NCBI GenBank assembly: GCA_001600875.1
Contig: BCLD01000009.1
Span: 924,010 to 988,009 of the forward strand
Reading direction: 5' to 3'
Length of the DNA: 64,000 bases
Source: Solicoccozyma terricola
Taxonomy: Eukaryota > Basidiomycota > Tremellomycetes > Filobasidiales > Piskurozymaceae
This document shows positions 33,521 through 44,039 of this stretch, one piece after another (the first letter of the stretch is position 1; every line of letters begins with the position of its first letter). The translations under genes and the position numbers were made by a program. Below the pieces are notes generated by a model. The model saw only the letters and a program-made list of their open reading frames with translations. It did no database searches and had not been told where the DNA came from.

Positions 33521-36290
33521 ATGCCCAGCATCGCCCGGATATGCAGGTCTTCCTTCATCCTCGCTGCCGCCGTCCTTCTCACCCTCCTCGGCACTCTCCT
33601 CTTCGCCGTCCCAGAAGAGCGTCTAGGACCTGTCCGCAGTGCATTCAAGAACGCCGTATGGGGTGTGACAAAACCGGGGTCGATATCATTCTCCAATGGT
33701 CTGTTGCAGATCACCTTACCACGACCAACGGATGAACCTTCCGTCATTACAACACGACATCCAATCCTTCATCTAATCGACACAGCGAGGGTTAGGAAAG
33801 ATGAGATCGAATTCAAGAAGCGTCAAGTGGACTCGCTCGAAGCAGCAGTAGAGGATTATAGAGCTGCTTTTGGGTTAGATCCACCACAGGGCTTCGACGA
33901 GTGGTGAGTGAAGACGGAGTTCAGGCGGCCCATCCCTGGTACTTACGCTAACCTCCTTCCAATCACCAGGTATCGCTTCGCCAAATCAGTCAACGCCGTT
34001 CAAGCACCATCACTCATCCCGGAAGCACACCTCAGTGTCCTGCCATACCTTGCACTCCCACCCCACCTCCTGCGATCTCGCTCTTTAGAACTGCAGAATG
34101 AGACTGCTATCTTTGGAATGACCTTTTACCCTGATGGTCTGGTCGAGGGTCAAGAACAGGACGGAGAAGACGTCGTTGCAGACAGGTTGATTGGGATCAC
34201 TAACACAGATTTTGTGGTGGGATACATGTCGCCGAGGTGGTGAGTCGGATCTAGATCATACAGGTATGTCAAAGTAGTCTGATGGCCATCCCGGCGTGAT
34301 ACACAGGGACTACCCAGAACTTCTCCAACCGATCATTCCCCTCCTACCTCGATCTCAACAACCGGATATACCTCTCCAACTGACTCTATGCGTTAGAGAC
34401 CAGGCGTGTCGATTGACCAGTGGTGTGATTATGGACGAGGCAAGACGTTTGGCTCGAGAGGAGAGAAGTGAGTTTGGGGTTGTATTTGGAAATCGCAATG
34501 ACTATTCACTAAATATGGTTCTTCATCTCAGCATTCGACGAAAGTGCTTTGTTAGAGCTAGAGGCAAAACATGCGAATCAACGTGGATGGTGAGGATGCA
34601 TCTGCGCGGCGGCCTACGGAATTTTTCACCCTTTGAAACCCACGTCTGCTCCGTCACAGGGAAGGCACATGCCCGCCTACCACGCAAAATCATCATATGA
34701 ACCTTGGCACCGCTCTCACCAAGTCCTTTATCGCTAGACAGGAGGAAGCCATGGACTTTTGCGTCCATCCCGAGCTAACTGCCGAGGTGAGACATGGGCC
34801 ACCCCGAACACCTACCATCGCGGTACTCATGATTATGCCTTGCAGAATGGGGAGATGATTATGGAGAGCGAGCATCTACTGAGACCACTTGCCCCGATGT
34901 TGGCTGTTTCGAGGGTGAGCGTGTCGCGAGTCGGTTGGGGGAAACTGACTTGTGATGTTGATATGCAAAACTCGCAGCCTCTGCACGGTGCAGACATGTT
35001 GGGTACTCCCACTCGTGGGGTGAGAGGTATGTACGAACATCGATGCGTTCAATGACCGCACACTTAAACCAACTCCCACACAGACCTATCCGAACACACA
35101 GGTTGGGAAACCAAAACCGACCGCCGAGTCGTCTGGCGCGGTACTCTTACTGGCATCTACCATCGCGATCGATGGGACTGGCGATCATCCCACCGACATC
35201 GACTGTCGCATCTCGCAGGGAACGCCACCGATAGGGAGTTGTCAGTGTTCGTTGAGAGACCAGAGGATGAGACGGTGGTTCTTAAAACGTGGTCAGAGAG
35301 TGAGATGACGAAGAGGTGGTTGAACGTGGGTCTGATCAAGGAGGTGAGTAATTGGCTCTAGTGTTCGTCTATTGCTAGTCGCTAGTCTGATAAGTTTGCA
35401 AACTCGACAGGATATTCACAATCTGGTGAGAATCTTATCCCGTGGTGATGAAGCCAAACTCGACCCGCTGATCCGACCCGTTCGCAGTGCGGTCCTGGTC
35501 CAACCGACGACGCATGTCGGATAGACGGCGGCCCTCAATTCGACGAATGCTCGCATTACGAGCCATCCTGTGACCAAATGCAGGAAGAGTATCAGTGGCT
35601 GGAACGATTGTCGCTCGAGGATAGCGTAAAGTGAGTGTGACCTTGCAGACCAGATTAATTCTCCCTAGCTGATTGATATACTATTCAGGTATCGTTATTC
35701 TCTGGACGTTGATGGTTACGGATGGAGCTCACGATGGAGAAAATTACTCTCGACGAACAGCGTTGTGTTGAAGAGTACCCTTTATGTGAGATTCACCCAG
35801 CCTTCTTCAGGGAGCTCTTTCACTGACTTGCCCTCTTCCTCCGATAAGCCCGAATGGTGGACAGTGAGTATGAACCGTGAACCATCAACCCATGCGCGAC
35901 CCTTACACTGCCATTTATCACAGGCACAAGCTATCCCTTGGTACCACTATGTGCCGGTCCAATACGACTACTCTGACCTCTGGGACATCATGTCCTTTCT
36001 AGATGGCGCTCCCGACGGCTCCACTCCAGGTCGGGAGGATATAGCACGAGATATTGCACATCATGGCGAGGAGTTTGCGCTCCATGAGTTGCGGTGGGAG
36101 GAGATGCAGAGTTACATGTTGCTTTTCTTGCTAGAGGTGGGTGCGGGTGTCAGAAGGTGAAATTGGCACATGATGCCGCGATGCTAATGCGATCCGGACC
36201 TTACTTTTTCCCCAGTATCGTCGAGCGTGGTCCGACGACCGGATAGCTGCTACGTACCAACCTGTGAGGGATGGGGGAGATGGACGCTGA
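33521..36290 (+). CDS. GT90 family glycosyltransferase (CAP10-like)
   Basis: Type II Golgi/ER membrane protein of the family that includes cryptococcal CAP10 and the xylosyltransferase Cxt1. An N-terminal signal anchor (SSFILAAAVLLTLLGTLLFA) is followed by a stem and the family motif GFDEWYRFAKSVNA. Exons then give DYPELLQPIIPLLP, GWEGTCPPTTQ, LTKSFIARQEEAMDFCVHPE, a WRGTLTG motif (RRVVWRGTLTGIYHRDR), KEDIHN, and the C-terminal donor-binding block KYRYSLDVDGYGWSSRW, LSTNSVVLKSTLYPEWW and AIPWYHYVPVQYDYSDLWDI. It stops with TGA at 36290. More than ten introns are present. All conserved blocks remain in frame, so the gene looks functional. Donor and acceptor cannot be told from sequence; capsule or cell-wall/glycolipid glycan synthesis is inferred from the family. 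Confidence 0.9.
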
Positions 36291-36458
36291 GGGGGGCTGG
36301 CCGCTATGGTTGTACAATATGCCATCGGTTGTGGCGGTGACTAACCCCAAAATCTGAATCAATAACAATCAAATGGCGAGATTCAATCCATGTCGTGATC
36401 GTCGGTCGACGAGAAAATATTATTAAATGGAAACAGATGGATCGTGGAGCTGGCGACG

Positions 36459-37376
36459 ATGGCGGGTCTTGATACCATACAGCTCGTCCACATGGATCGC
36501 GATTCAAGCTGCACCAGTGAGGACATGCTGGGCATCGACGCCAACAGGGCAAAGCAGCCAGAGAATGCATCCTGGAGCCAGACGCTCTGGCGTCGGATGC
36601 AGCGACTGCTGGAGATGAGGTCCAAGGTCGTGATCAATGAAGCCAGTAATGCGAGGGATTTCTGCAGTGCGTGGCCTGTTTTATCCTTCCAGACACCTGG
36701 CTGCACTACTGACCATTCTTACCGTCCCCTTCCCTCTAGCGAACGAACGAAACTATCTCACCGGTCTCAGATTATCTTTCACCCTATTGACAGTAACAGT
36801 CGCTCTGCTGCTCAAGGCGAGGCTGCCTTCGCCGCCTGCAGATGAGACTATTGTCTCCAACATCGCACACCTCGCCGCTACGACTGAGGGCGTTCAATTC
36901 CTTTCAAGTGCGATATGGGGCGACGTGCATAGAATGGATGTCGTAATCTCTCCATCCCCCTCCTCGGGACACCTCTCCTCTCTAGACGGCCGGCAAGAAG
37001 TATTCACTATTCCCCGCGATGTCCCTTACACCGTTGCGCTCATCCCTTCCTTCTCTCCCGTATCCAATGTCACCGCCACAACCTCCGACTCCGACCTATC
37101 CACCGCCGCTTCGCTGACATTGGGAATCATCTTATTTATTCTCTCTCTTCTCGTGCTCATCATCTTCACATTAATTTGGGGAGAAACCAACGAGGACTTG
37201 ATTATAGGAAGAGCGTTCGCTGGGCGAATGAAGTAAGTACCTACGTTTCTGTGACCGACACCGACTACCTCGCTGATCCTCACCCGTTTCCGACCAGGTT
37301 GAATGTGTTGGGTTTGGGAATCCCGGCGGTAGTATTGACAGGAGTCGTCATTGCTCTCATGGTACTGGAGAATTGA
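36459..37376 (+). CDS. DUF202 (YidH-like) three-span membrane protein
   Basis: The C-terminal half begins with the DUF202 signature TNERNYLTGLRLSFTLLTVT (Asn-Glu-Arg then a membrane helix), formed across an intron (about 36668-36740). A second helix (LTLGIILFILSLLVLIIFTL) and, after another intron, a third (LGIPAVVLTGVVIALMVL) complete the fold. The hydrophilic N-terminal exon starts at ATG 36459 (MAGLDTIQLVHMDRDSS). A lumen-sized loop of about 100 residues between helices 1 and 2 is longer than in bacterial YidH. Fungal relatives, including part of the VTC proteins, use this domain in the vacuole, but function here is unknown. Confidence 0.78.
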
Positions 37377-37942
37377 GACACCGATGCTTAGGGCTGTTCC
37401 GAACATCCTGCAGCCATCGACGTTCAAGAAGCATTCATCGCAACTGCATGCAATGGCCAGCGATACGTCGCTCACCGACCCTGCAAAGCTCCTCTCGTCC
37501 CGTATAGGATGCTGGAAGTCTCGGTGTCAGAGTGCATGGGCAGGCTGGCAGACTGGAAATTCTCGCCGTTGGATCGATTACCTACCCCACCTGGTGCTCA
37601 TGGGGACCAACACTAGGAAGAATCCCTGTCACAAGCGATACCCCCTCCCCTGCAGCGATGGCGAAGTGATCCTTCGCAGAACACAAACCTGGCAAACTGG
37701 AAGGCCAGCACGAAGAGGAGTGGAACTGCAGGCTCTCAGGAGGACTAGCGTGATATTCGGTTTGAAGTGGAAGACGGCCGAGCTACAGCGCGTAAAGAGA
37801 TGACTCGGGGCTGAAATGGTTGCGAGCGTTTCTTGAAACTCCAAGCACTAAGAGATCTTAAGCAATCAATCAAGGTACACATGTAATCAACCTTGTACAG
37901 TGACAATGTTCCATCAAACGCAAGCAATTGCTTTCATCCACA

Positions 37943-39567
37943 TCACACCTGCCTTCCAGTCTCCCCTAGTCGATTACCAGTCAAATGCGCCGTAACGCCT
38001 TCCTCCCTCGCTCTCCTCCACGCCTCCTCTTCCTCCTCAACGACGTACCCACCACCGGGTTCATTCTGACCCGGCGGTGGTCCAGTAGGCGGAGCATACC
38101 CACCCGCACCATTCCCAGTGAAATGAGCGGTCGGACCGTTCTGCTGAGCCTCACGCCACGCTCGATCTTGAGCCTCGTAGGTGGTATCGTACCCGGGAAC
38201 GTCGCTCTTGGTATCAGGGTTGGAGTATCCAGGAGCAGGTGCGTATGGAGACCCAACAGGTGGTGGACCAGGATAAGGCGGAACCCATCCTGGCTGCTGC
38301 TGATCGTTTGGAGGACCAGTTTGGTATTGGGGATAACTTTGCATCGGATATGAGGATTGAGGAGCGGTAGAAGGATTTTGGTTGAGAGACCGGACCGAGG
38401 ATGGATCGAGGAGTTGACGATGGTACGCGAGTGTCAATAAAATGAAGACGAGCTTTAGAGAAGAGGTAATGAGATGAGTTGTATATTCATCTTTTTATAA
38501 AAGCTTGTGGGCATACGAAGCTTGGGATACTCACGCTGATGATAGCAATCACAGCAATTAGAATGATATTCCGCCAGAGTTGACGAGTCCAGGAACTGCT
38601 ACAAGCTGTTCCGACGAAACAACCAAATTTCCATATCAGCCACAAATTACTCATGTGGAGAAGGCGGTGGAACGGTTCACTCACCGTTCTGCGCTTGTTG
38701 TAATGTGATTTGATATGCCGACTCCGTTTCCTACTTGCCGTCACCTCCATCAGTATAACGTTTCGCATACAAAGAAAAGCTGTGATGGGGGCTCACATTA
38801 ACGAGACCCTCCGTTTGTAAATCATTCACGCAAGCGTCAATCATGGCCGTCTGTTCCGGAATTTCAACTACCAATCAGCTTTTTCCCAAGTGAATATTTT
38901 TACCTTTGAACATCGAGACGCTGTACTCACCTTCAACGTCGTAGTTTCAATGATGTTTACTATCGTACTTCCCAAAGCCAACGCCGCACCGAGAGGAGCC
39001 AAGACGACGAAGATTCGAGAGAGTTTGATGTTTTTCTGTGAACCCATCCAAACCCCACCATTTCCTTCTTTATCAATATAAGATCCTTACCATATGCTAT
39101 ACCACGGTGTTTGACCTTTCCGATGCCAGGGAATTACTCACCTTGAAACCAGTGAATACACCATACGCAGCGATTACAGCGACGATTACGAAGAATATCC
39201 CTTGTATGAAGTCATAAACCTTTGCTCCATTGACTCCTGAATGATTTCCCATCCCGTGAACCCACCAATCAATCAATCAATCACCACAAACCAAACCCCA
39301 ACTCAAAAGTACCAGGATTCAACTCACCACCTTCATCCGACACATCCCTGAATTTGTATCCACCAACAACCAATGACCAAAGGCATACCATCGCTGATAA
39401 AGCGATGATCACTGGGTGCAACGAGTATCGAAATGATTTTTTAAAGAAGCGAGTGGTGATCGATGGTTGACCTGTTAGGGATGTGAGGGGTGTAAGGGTA
39501 AGGGGGGTAACGTACTTGAGAACGAGGTGATATACTGACCGGTGGGAGGGGGTGGTCGAGTTTCCAT
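37943..39567 (-). CDS. Four-transmembrane protein with proline-rich tail, unknown function
   Basis: Start at ATG 39567: METRPPPPTG, then an exon with FFKKSFRYSLHPVIIALSAM. Four membrane helices are visible: VIIALSAMVCLWSLVVGGY, FFVIVAVIAAYGVFTGF, IFVVLAPLGAALALGSTIV and NIILIAVIAIISLVFILLTL. Cysteines lie in the loop between helices 3 and 4 (MIDACVNDL, AQNACSSSW), as in tetraspan proteins. The last exon is a cytosolic Pro/Gln/Tyr-rich tail with two short repeated blocks, (Q/E)xGxTAHxTGN (NGPTAHFTGN and EGVTAHLTGN), ending LGETGRQV at 37943. It is not recognised as a named family. About six introns. Confidence 0.75.
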
Positions 39568-40561
39568 GATTGAACGATTGTAAAGAGGGTTGATGTGGTT
39601 GTTGTGTATTAACCTGGCTAGTTGTCCGAACAACCCCCCTACGTCAAAGCAGCACAAACATCAAGTAACGAAGAGCTCACGAGAGATGTCAAAGGTTTGA
39701 CTTGGGTGTTGTCGGGGAAACCGACCGACCGAAGTGGTGGTATTAGTGGAGACGAAGAGACCGACCGAGGTGATTCCTTATGAAAGAGTCGAGGTATAGA
39801 ATGCGTTTCTTATGCCAGATGAATGATATGATCGACGACCTGTATCCAATCGCTTGTCCATCAGCTGTCTGTTGAAGGGCAAACGGGGGTGAGAGAGGGG
39901 GTGTTCATGATAGGTAACCAACCAACAAAGGAGTGGATGAAACGGCCGGGCCAAACCCAGACTCACACGATATGAGAAGACTTGGGGTGGATAACGGGAG
40001 TCGAGGGAAGAGTGAGAGTGATAGAAGACTGGACTATGGTCTGTTTGGCTGCTTGGTTGACGTCGTGGTGAGTGTAGACGTGGAATGGATCGATGAAGCT
40101 CCGGGTCGCGATGGTGCACAGCACAGCCTTCGAGGAATGGAATGGAGACAGGATATGGGTGTCCAAGTAGTTGTGGGTGTATATGATGGTGGACAAATGA
40201 CAAGATGACCAGAAGCTGTAGAACTTGGAGATTCGAGACTGTTGCTTTGTGAACACCACCACCACCACCACCTCGGAATGTTATCCAAGAAAGCCAAAAA
40301 AAAGAGAATGAAGTATTTGGGAGAATATCTCGAATACCCAGACCGTCATCGGGTATCTCGTACTACATAAATAGAGACACCCCCCCCCGCTGTTCGATCC
40401 GTCTATATCCAGATACCCCCCTCCCAAGAACTCCATCCCCTCCTCCCTCCCCAGACCCCCCAAGTCGCACATTCTCTCCAACCGGCCAATTGTGTGCTCG
40501 ATGGTGAAAAATGATACGAAATCGGATCTGGGGAAATACATCCTCCGTTCCTTGAAGACGA
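39568..40561. other. About 1 kb between RPL32 and the tetraspan gene
   Basis: Both flanking genes read leftward, so this is the 3' UTR of RPL32 and the promoter/leader of the tetraspan gene. A minus-strand frame of 141 codons (39778-40203) is His/Ser/Pro-rich with no recognisable domain and is not called. A CAC run (about 40253-40272) and a C run near 40380 are present. Confidence 0.5.
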
Positions 40562-41329
40562 TTAAGCCTCCTCGGTGCGGAGCTTGGCAGATGGGTTGGT
40601 GACCCTGTTGGGGGGGGGGGAAGGGGATAGAAGATGGTTAGTTAAAATTCCCGTCCACATCACCCCCCCCCCCCCCCTCCCCGTCCCCGTCCACCAGACA
40701 AACACTCACTTGACACCCAAAACCTTTGCCCTAGCTACGATCTCGATCCTCTTCTTTGATGAGACACCGTGAGCGATAGCAGCTGCGTATTTGTTGGAGT
40801 GCATGAGAAGGAGGTCGACCTGAGATAGTTAAGGAAAAGAAAAACGATGACAAAAAAAAAACATCGAAAATCAGTAAAAGCAAGTTTATCATCATTTATC
40901 ATTCATCCTCATGATCGTATTGTCGTCGTCGAGAGGAAACGTCATACACACCTCCCTGACGTTGTGAACCAACATAGTCTTGAACCCAGATGGAATCATA
41001 TGTCTAGTCTTCTTGTTTGATCCGTAACCGATTTTTGGCATTGGAGTTTGACCCTTAAACCTTCGACGAACCCTGAAAGATGTCAAAAAAGAACAGGGTA
41101 TCCCAATCAGTGATTCCAACTCTCATGCATGTCGAAAGCAAAAGAAAAGGAAACACAACGATGTGTTGTTCCTTTGAGGGGTAGGGAAAATCAAAAAACC
41201 CAACGACACTTACCTGTTATCAATACCCTTTGGCTTCCTCCATGACTCCTTGACACCATGGTATCGATCAGATTGATGGCGCTTGAAGACCTTTGTGCGC
41301 TTCTTGACGATTGGGATTGAAGATGCCAT
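40562..41329 (-). CDS. RPL32: 60S ribosomal protein eL32
   Basis: Exons read [106 protein letters not shown] and [13 protein letters not shown], which is the whole eL32 protein at the usual length. Start ATG is at 41329 and stop TAA at 40562. Introns lie near 41075-41215, 40818-40950 and 40605-40708; the last contains poly-G and poly-C runs. It is divergently paired with RPS22. Confidence 0.96.
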
Positions 41330-42122
41330 TTTTTTTTTTTGGTTTGGTTCTGTGAAGAGGGGGAGAGGGGAGGGGGGGATTAGTATATGGGTTTGGGAAT
41401 GGGTACGTGGGTGGGTACGTGGGTGAGGAGTTGGTGGAGTTGGTGATGTCGGTAGACTTGATCAATGAAATGGAACGGAACGTCGAAGGGATGGTGTGGT
41501 ATATCCAATTTTGATCGATTCAATTTTTTCTTTATCGGGTGGATATCGAGGATTGGGTCCCTAGTTGGATTGATTTCCTGGTGAACCCTTCAATCCTTCA
41601 TTCACTGCATCCAATCCTCTGGTAACCGCCCCACCCATCAAGCTTTCCCCATCATCCCCCATTCAAACACTTTCCGGAGTCCCAATCCCAATCCAAATCC
41701 ATCTTGCGCGAGACCGAACCGATCCTTTTAAATTTTCTTTTCCAATCCCCGAGTCGTCGATGTTTTCGTCCATTGCAAGAGAGTATCCTAATGCACCATA
41801 TGTTGACTCGTACTCGTACTCCGACTCCCCACCCACGTTCGAACGGTACAGGAAGATAGATTCACTCACTTGACGGGGACCGTAAACTTGATGTGTTGGG
41901 CTGAGGGGCTAGGAGGGGGTCTTTGTCTGATGATGGATGGGAGGGGCAGGGGGGGAGTGTGGGATGGGACGGCGAGGAAGTGATTCACGCGTGAGTTTCG
42001 GGGTTAAGAGGGTGGGGAGGGGGAGGGGCAGGAGGGGAGGGGCAAGGGGGAAACTGTTGTTAACGCCGATAGAGGGACGGGGGGTTTCACGTGTCAGAAG
42101 GGAGGGGATTCACCCACACCCC

Positions 42123-42166
<44 letters not shown>

Positions 42167-42356
42167 TCCACCTACACCCCTATCCACCGCACACCCATCC
42201 ATACCATCCCCCCCCCCCACCTCACACACACTCTCTCCTTACGGCTGTTCTTCAAGTAAGGACACACCCGCATCGAGCTATACATCAAAACACAAACTCA
42301 TCCCTCCCAACCTCCTCCCTCAACCCCACCCTCCAGTTTAAAACACCTCTTCAACA
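41330..42356. promoter_or_regulatory. Shared promoter region of RPL32 and RPS22
   Basis: About 1 kb between two divergent ribosomal protein genes. It contains T-rich sequence beside the RPL32 ATG, G-rich patches (about 41890-42060) and a 42-nt poly-C run (42124-42165). Pyrimidine-rich leader sequence (about 42166-42350) precedes the RPS22 start. No specific factor site can be proven by eye. Confidence 0.5.
42124..42165 (+). repeat. 42-nt poly-C tract
   Basis: Uninterrupted C run in the RPL32/RPS22 intergenic region, about 190 nt upstream of the RPS22 ATG. Confidence 0.95.
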
Positions 42357-43820
42357 ATGGTCCGTATCTCCGTCCTCAACGATTGTCTCAACAACATCGT
42401 CAATGCAGAGCGTAGGGGAAAGAGGCAGGTCTTGATTAGGCCGTCGTCAAAGGTCGTCGTCAAGGTTTTGTCCGTTATGCAGAAGCATGGTGAGTCGCGA
42501 GCGAAGCGAGCATTCTTCCGCGAGCGAAGCGAGCTTTTGTATCTTCGCGGAGCGAAGACCAGGCTCCCGTCAGGGAGCTCTTCTTCCGCGAGCGAAGCGA
42601 GCATTCATTTCTTTGTCTTCGCGGAGCGAAGACTATTGTCTTGCGAGCATAGCGAGCATTCCTCTTCTTCGCGAGCGAAGCGAGCACTCTTTTCTTCGCG
42701 AACGGAGTGAGCAATACTGTCTTTGCGAGCGCAGTGAGCGATACTCTCTTCCGCGAACGGAGTGAGCAATACTCTCTTTGCGAACGCAGCGAGCGATACT
42801 CTCTTCCGCGAACGGAGTGAGCACTACTCTCTTTGCGAGCGCAGCGAGCAATACTCTCCTCCGCGAACGGAGTGAGCAATACTGCCTTTGCGAGCGCATC
42901 GAGCAATGCTCTCTCTCTTCCACCTTTGTCCCCGGAACGAGGGTACACCCACCCATCCACCCTCTCATCCACCCTACCCCACCACACCCACCCAAAATCG
43001 GAGTCATAACTGCTTGGTTCCTTGCAAATTCCCACTGGATCCTTTCTTTAAGGCTACCGAAAGATCCAAACCCCGTCATCTACCATCTCAACCTTTTCCT
43101 CGAAAGAACGAAAGGGTTGTCACTATCTTTATCGGCGTCCAGGAGACCGGACTGTGTGGGCGATTTTTTCAACGATTCAAGGCCTACGGCCGGGGTCGTT
43201 GGATTGCTCAACGATTTGAAGATGTGAACGGATGGATAGAATTAGATATCCGGAACATTTCCTCTCGTTTTTTCCCTTTTCTTTCCTTGTGCTCGTTTCT
43301 TACACACCCCCGCGATGACCAAACCACACGTACTGACATCCTCCCTCCGCATCGTTCACCCTCGCTCGCCCGCCCGCTCGCTTCGTTTTTTGTTAGGCTA
43401 CATTGGCGAATTCGAGCTCATCGATGACCACCGTGGTGGTAAGATCGTCATTCAGTTGAACGGTCGATTGAACAAGACTGGTGTCATCTCTCCCAGGTTC
43501 AACGTCACCTTGGACTCTAGTGAGTTACCGCCCGTCCCTCTGATGATGGGGCCCTGCAGCAATATCTGATACCCCTCCCCCCCTCCCCCCTCTTCCCTCC
43601 CCACAGTTGAGAACTGGGTCAACTTGCTCCTCCCCGCTCGTTCGTTCGGTAAGATCATCTTGACCACCTCGGCCGGTATCATGGACCACGAGGAGGCAAG
43701 GAGAAAGCACGTGAGTCGTTGGTGGTGCAGTTCGTCCCCGTACGACCCCGACCCATCCACTGAACACTTCTTTCATTGCGCTTGCAGACCGGTGGCAAGA
43801 TCCTCGCTTACGTCTACTAA
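42357..43820 (+). CDS. RPS22: 40S ribosomal protein uS8 (S22/S15a)
   Basis: Four exons (42357-42489, 43397-43519, 43607-43710, 43788-43820) total 393 nt, giving exactly 130 residues, the standard uS8 size. They read [100 protein letters not shown] and [10 protein letters not shown]. Introns 2 and 3 are normal (87 and 77 nt), but intron 1 is 907 nt (42490-43396). Its first half is filled with the same hairpin repeat seen in the glycoprotein gene. Confidence 0.97.
42493..42915 (+). repeat. Intronic hairpin/tandem repeat element (second copy)
   Basis: It starts three bases into RPS22 intron 1. Positions 42542-42661 match 26993-27110 in the glycoprotein intron almost base for base, including both hairpins and the distinctive GACTATTGTCTTGCGAGCA. 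From about 42680 it changes into a degenerate array of about 28-bp units of the form GCGAACGGAGTGAGCAATAC plus TCTCTT, alternating with a GCGAGCGCAGCGAGC variant, about nine units in all. An inverted GCTCGCTTCG lies at 43376-43385 near the 3' splice site. Confidence 0.92.
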
Positions 43821-44039
43821 GCGTTTCCCAACGGATACCACCACCACCACCACCACCACCACCACCTACAACAAAAACGAGAAGGTCAAGGGATGTTTTG
43901 GGAATTCTTTAGATAGGTTTTCGGAAATTATCCTCGCATTGAATGCATGTGTCTATATGCACTACAGATGTGATGCCTTTTACCCCCCCGCTCCGCTCCG
44001 CCCCGCCCCGCCCCGCCGAGTTCCCGTTCCAATGCAAGA

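Noticed and set aside
39778..40203. Minus-strand 141-codon frame between RPL32 and the tetraspan gene
   Set aside because: His/Ser/Pro-rich with no recognisable domain or splice partners; more likely the leader region.
42475..43079. Minus-strand frames of 148-186 codons with Leu-Arg-Ser repeats opposite the RPS22 intron
   Set aside because: These are translations of the repeat array and its flank; they lack any domain and the repeat itself explains the open frame.
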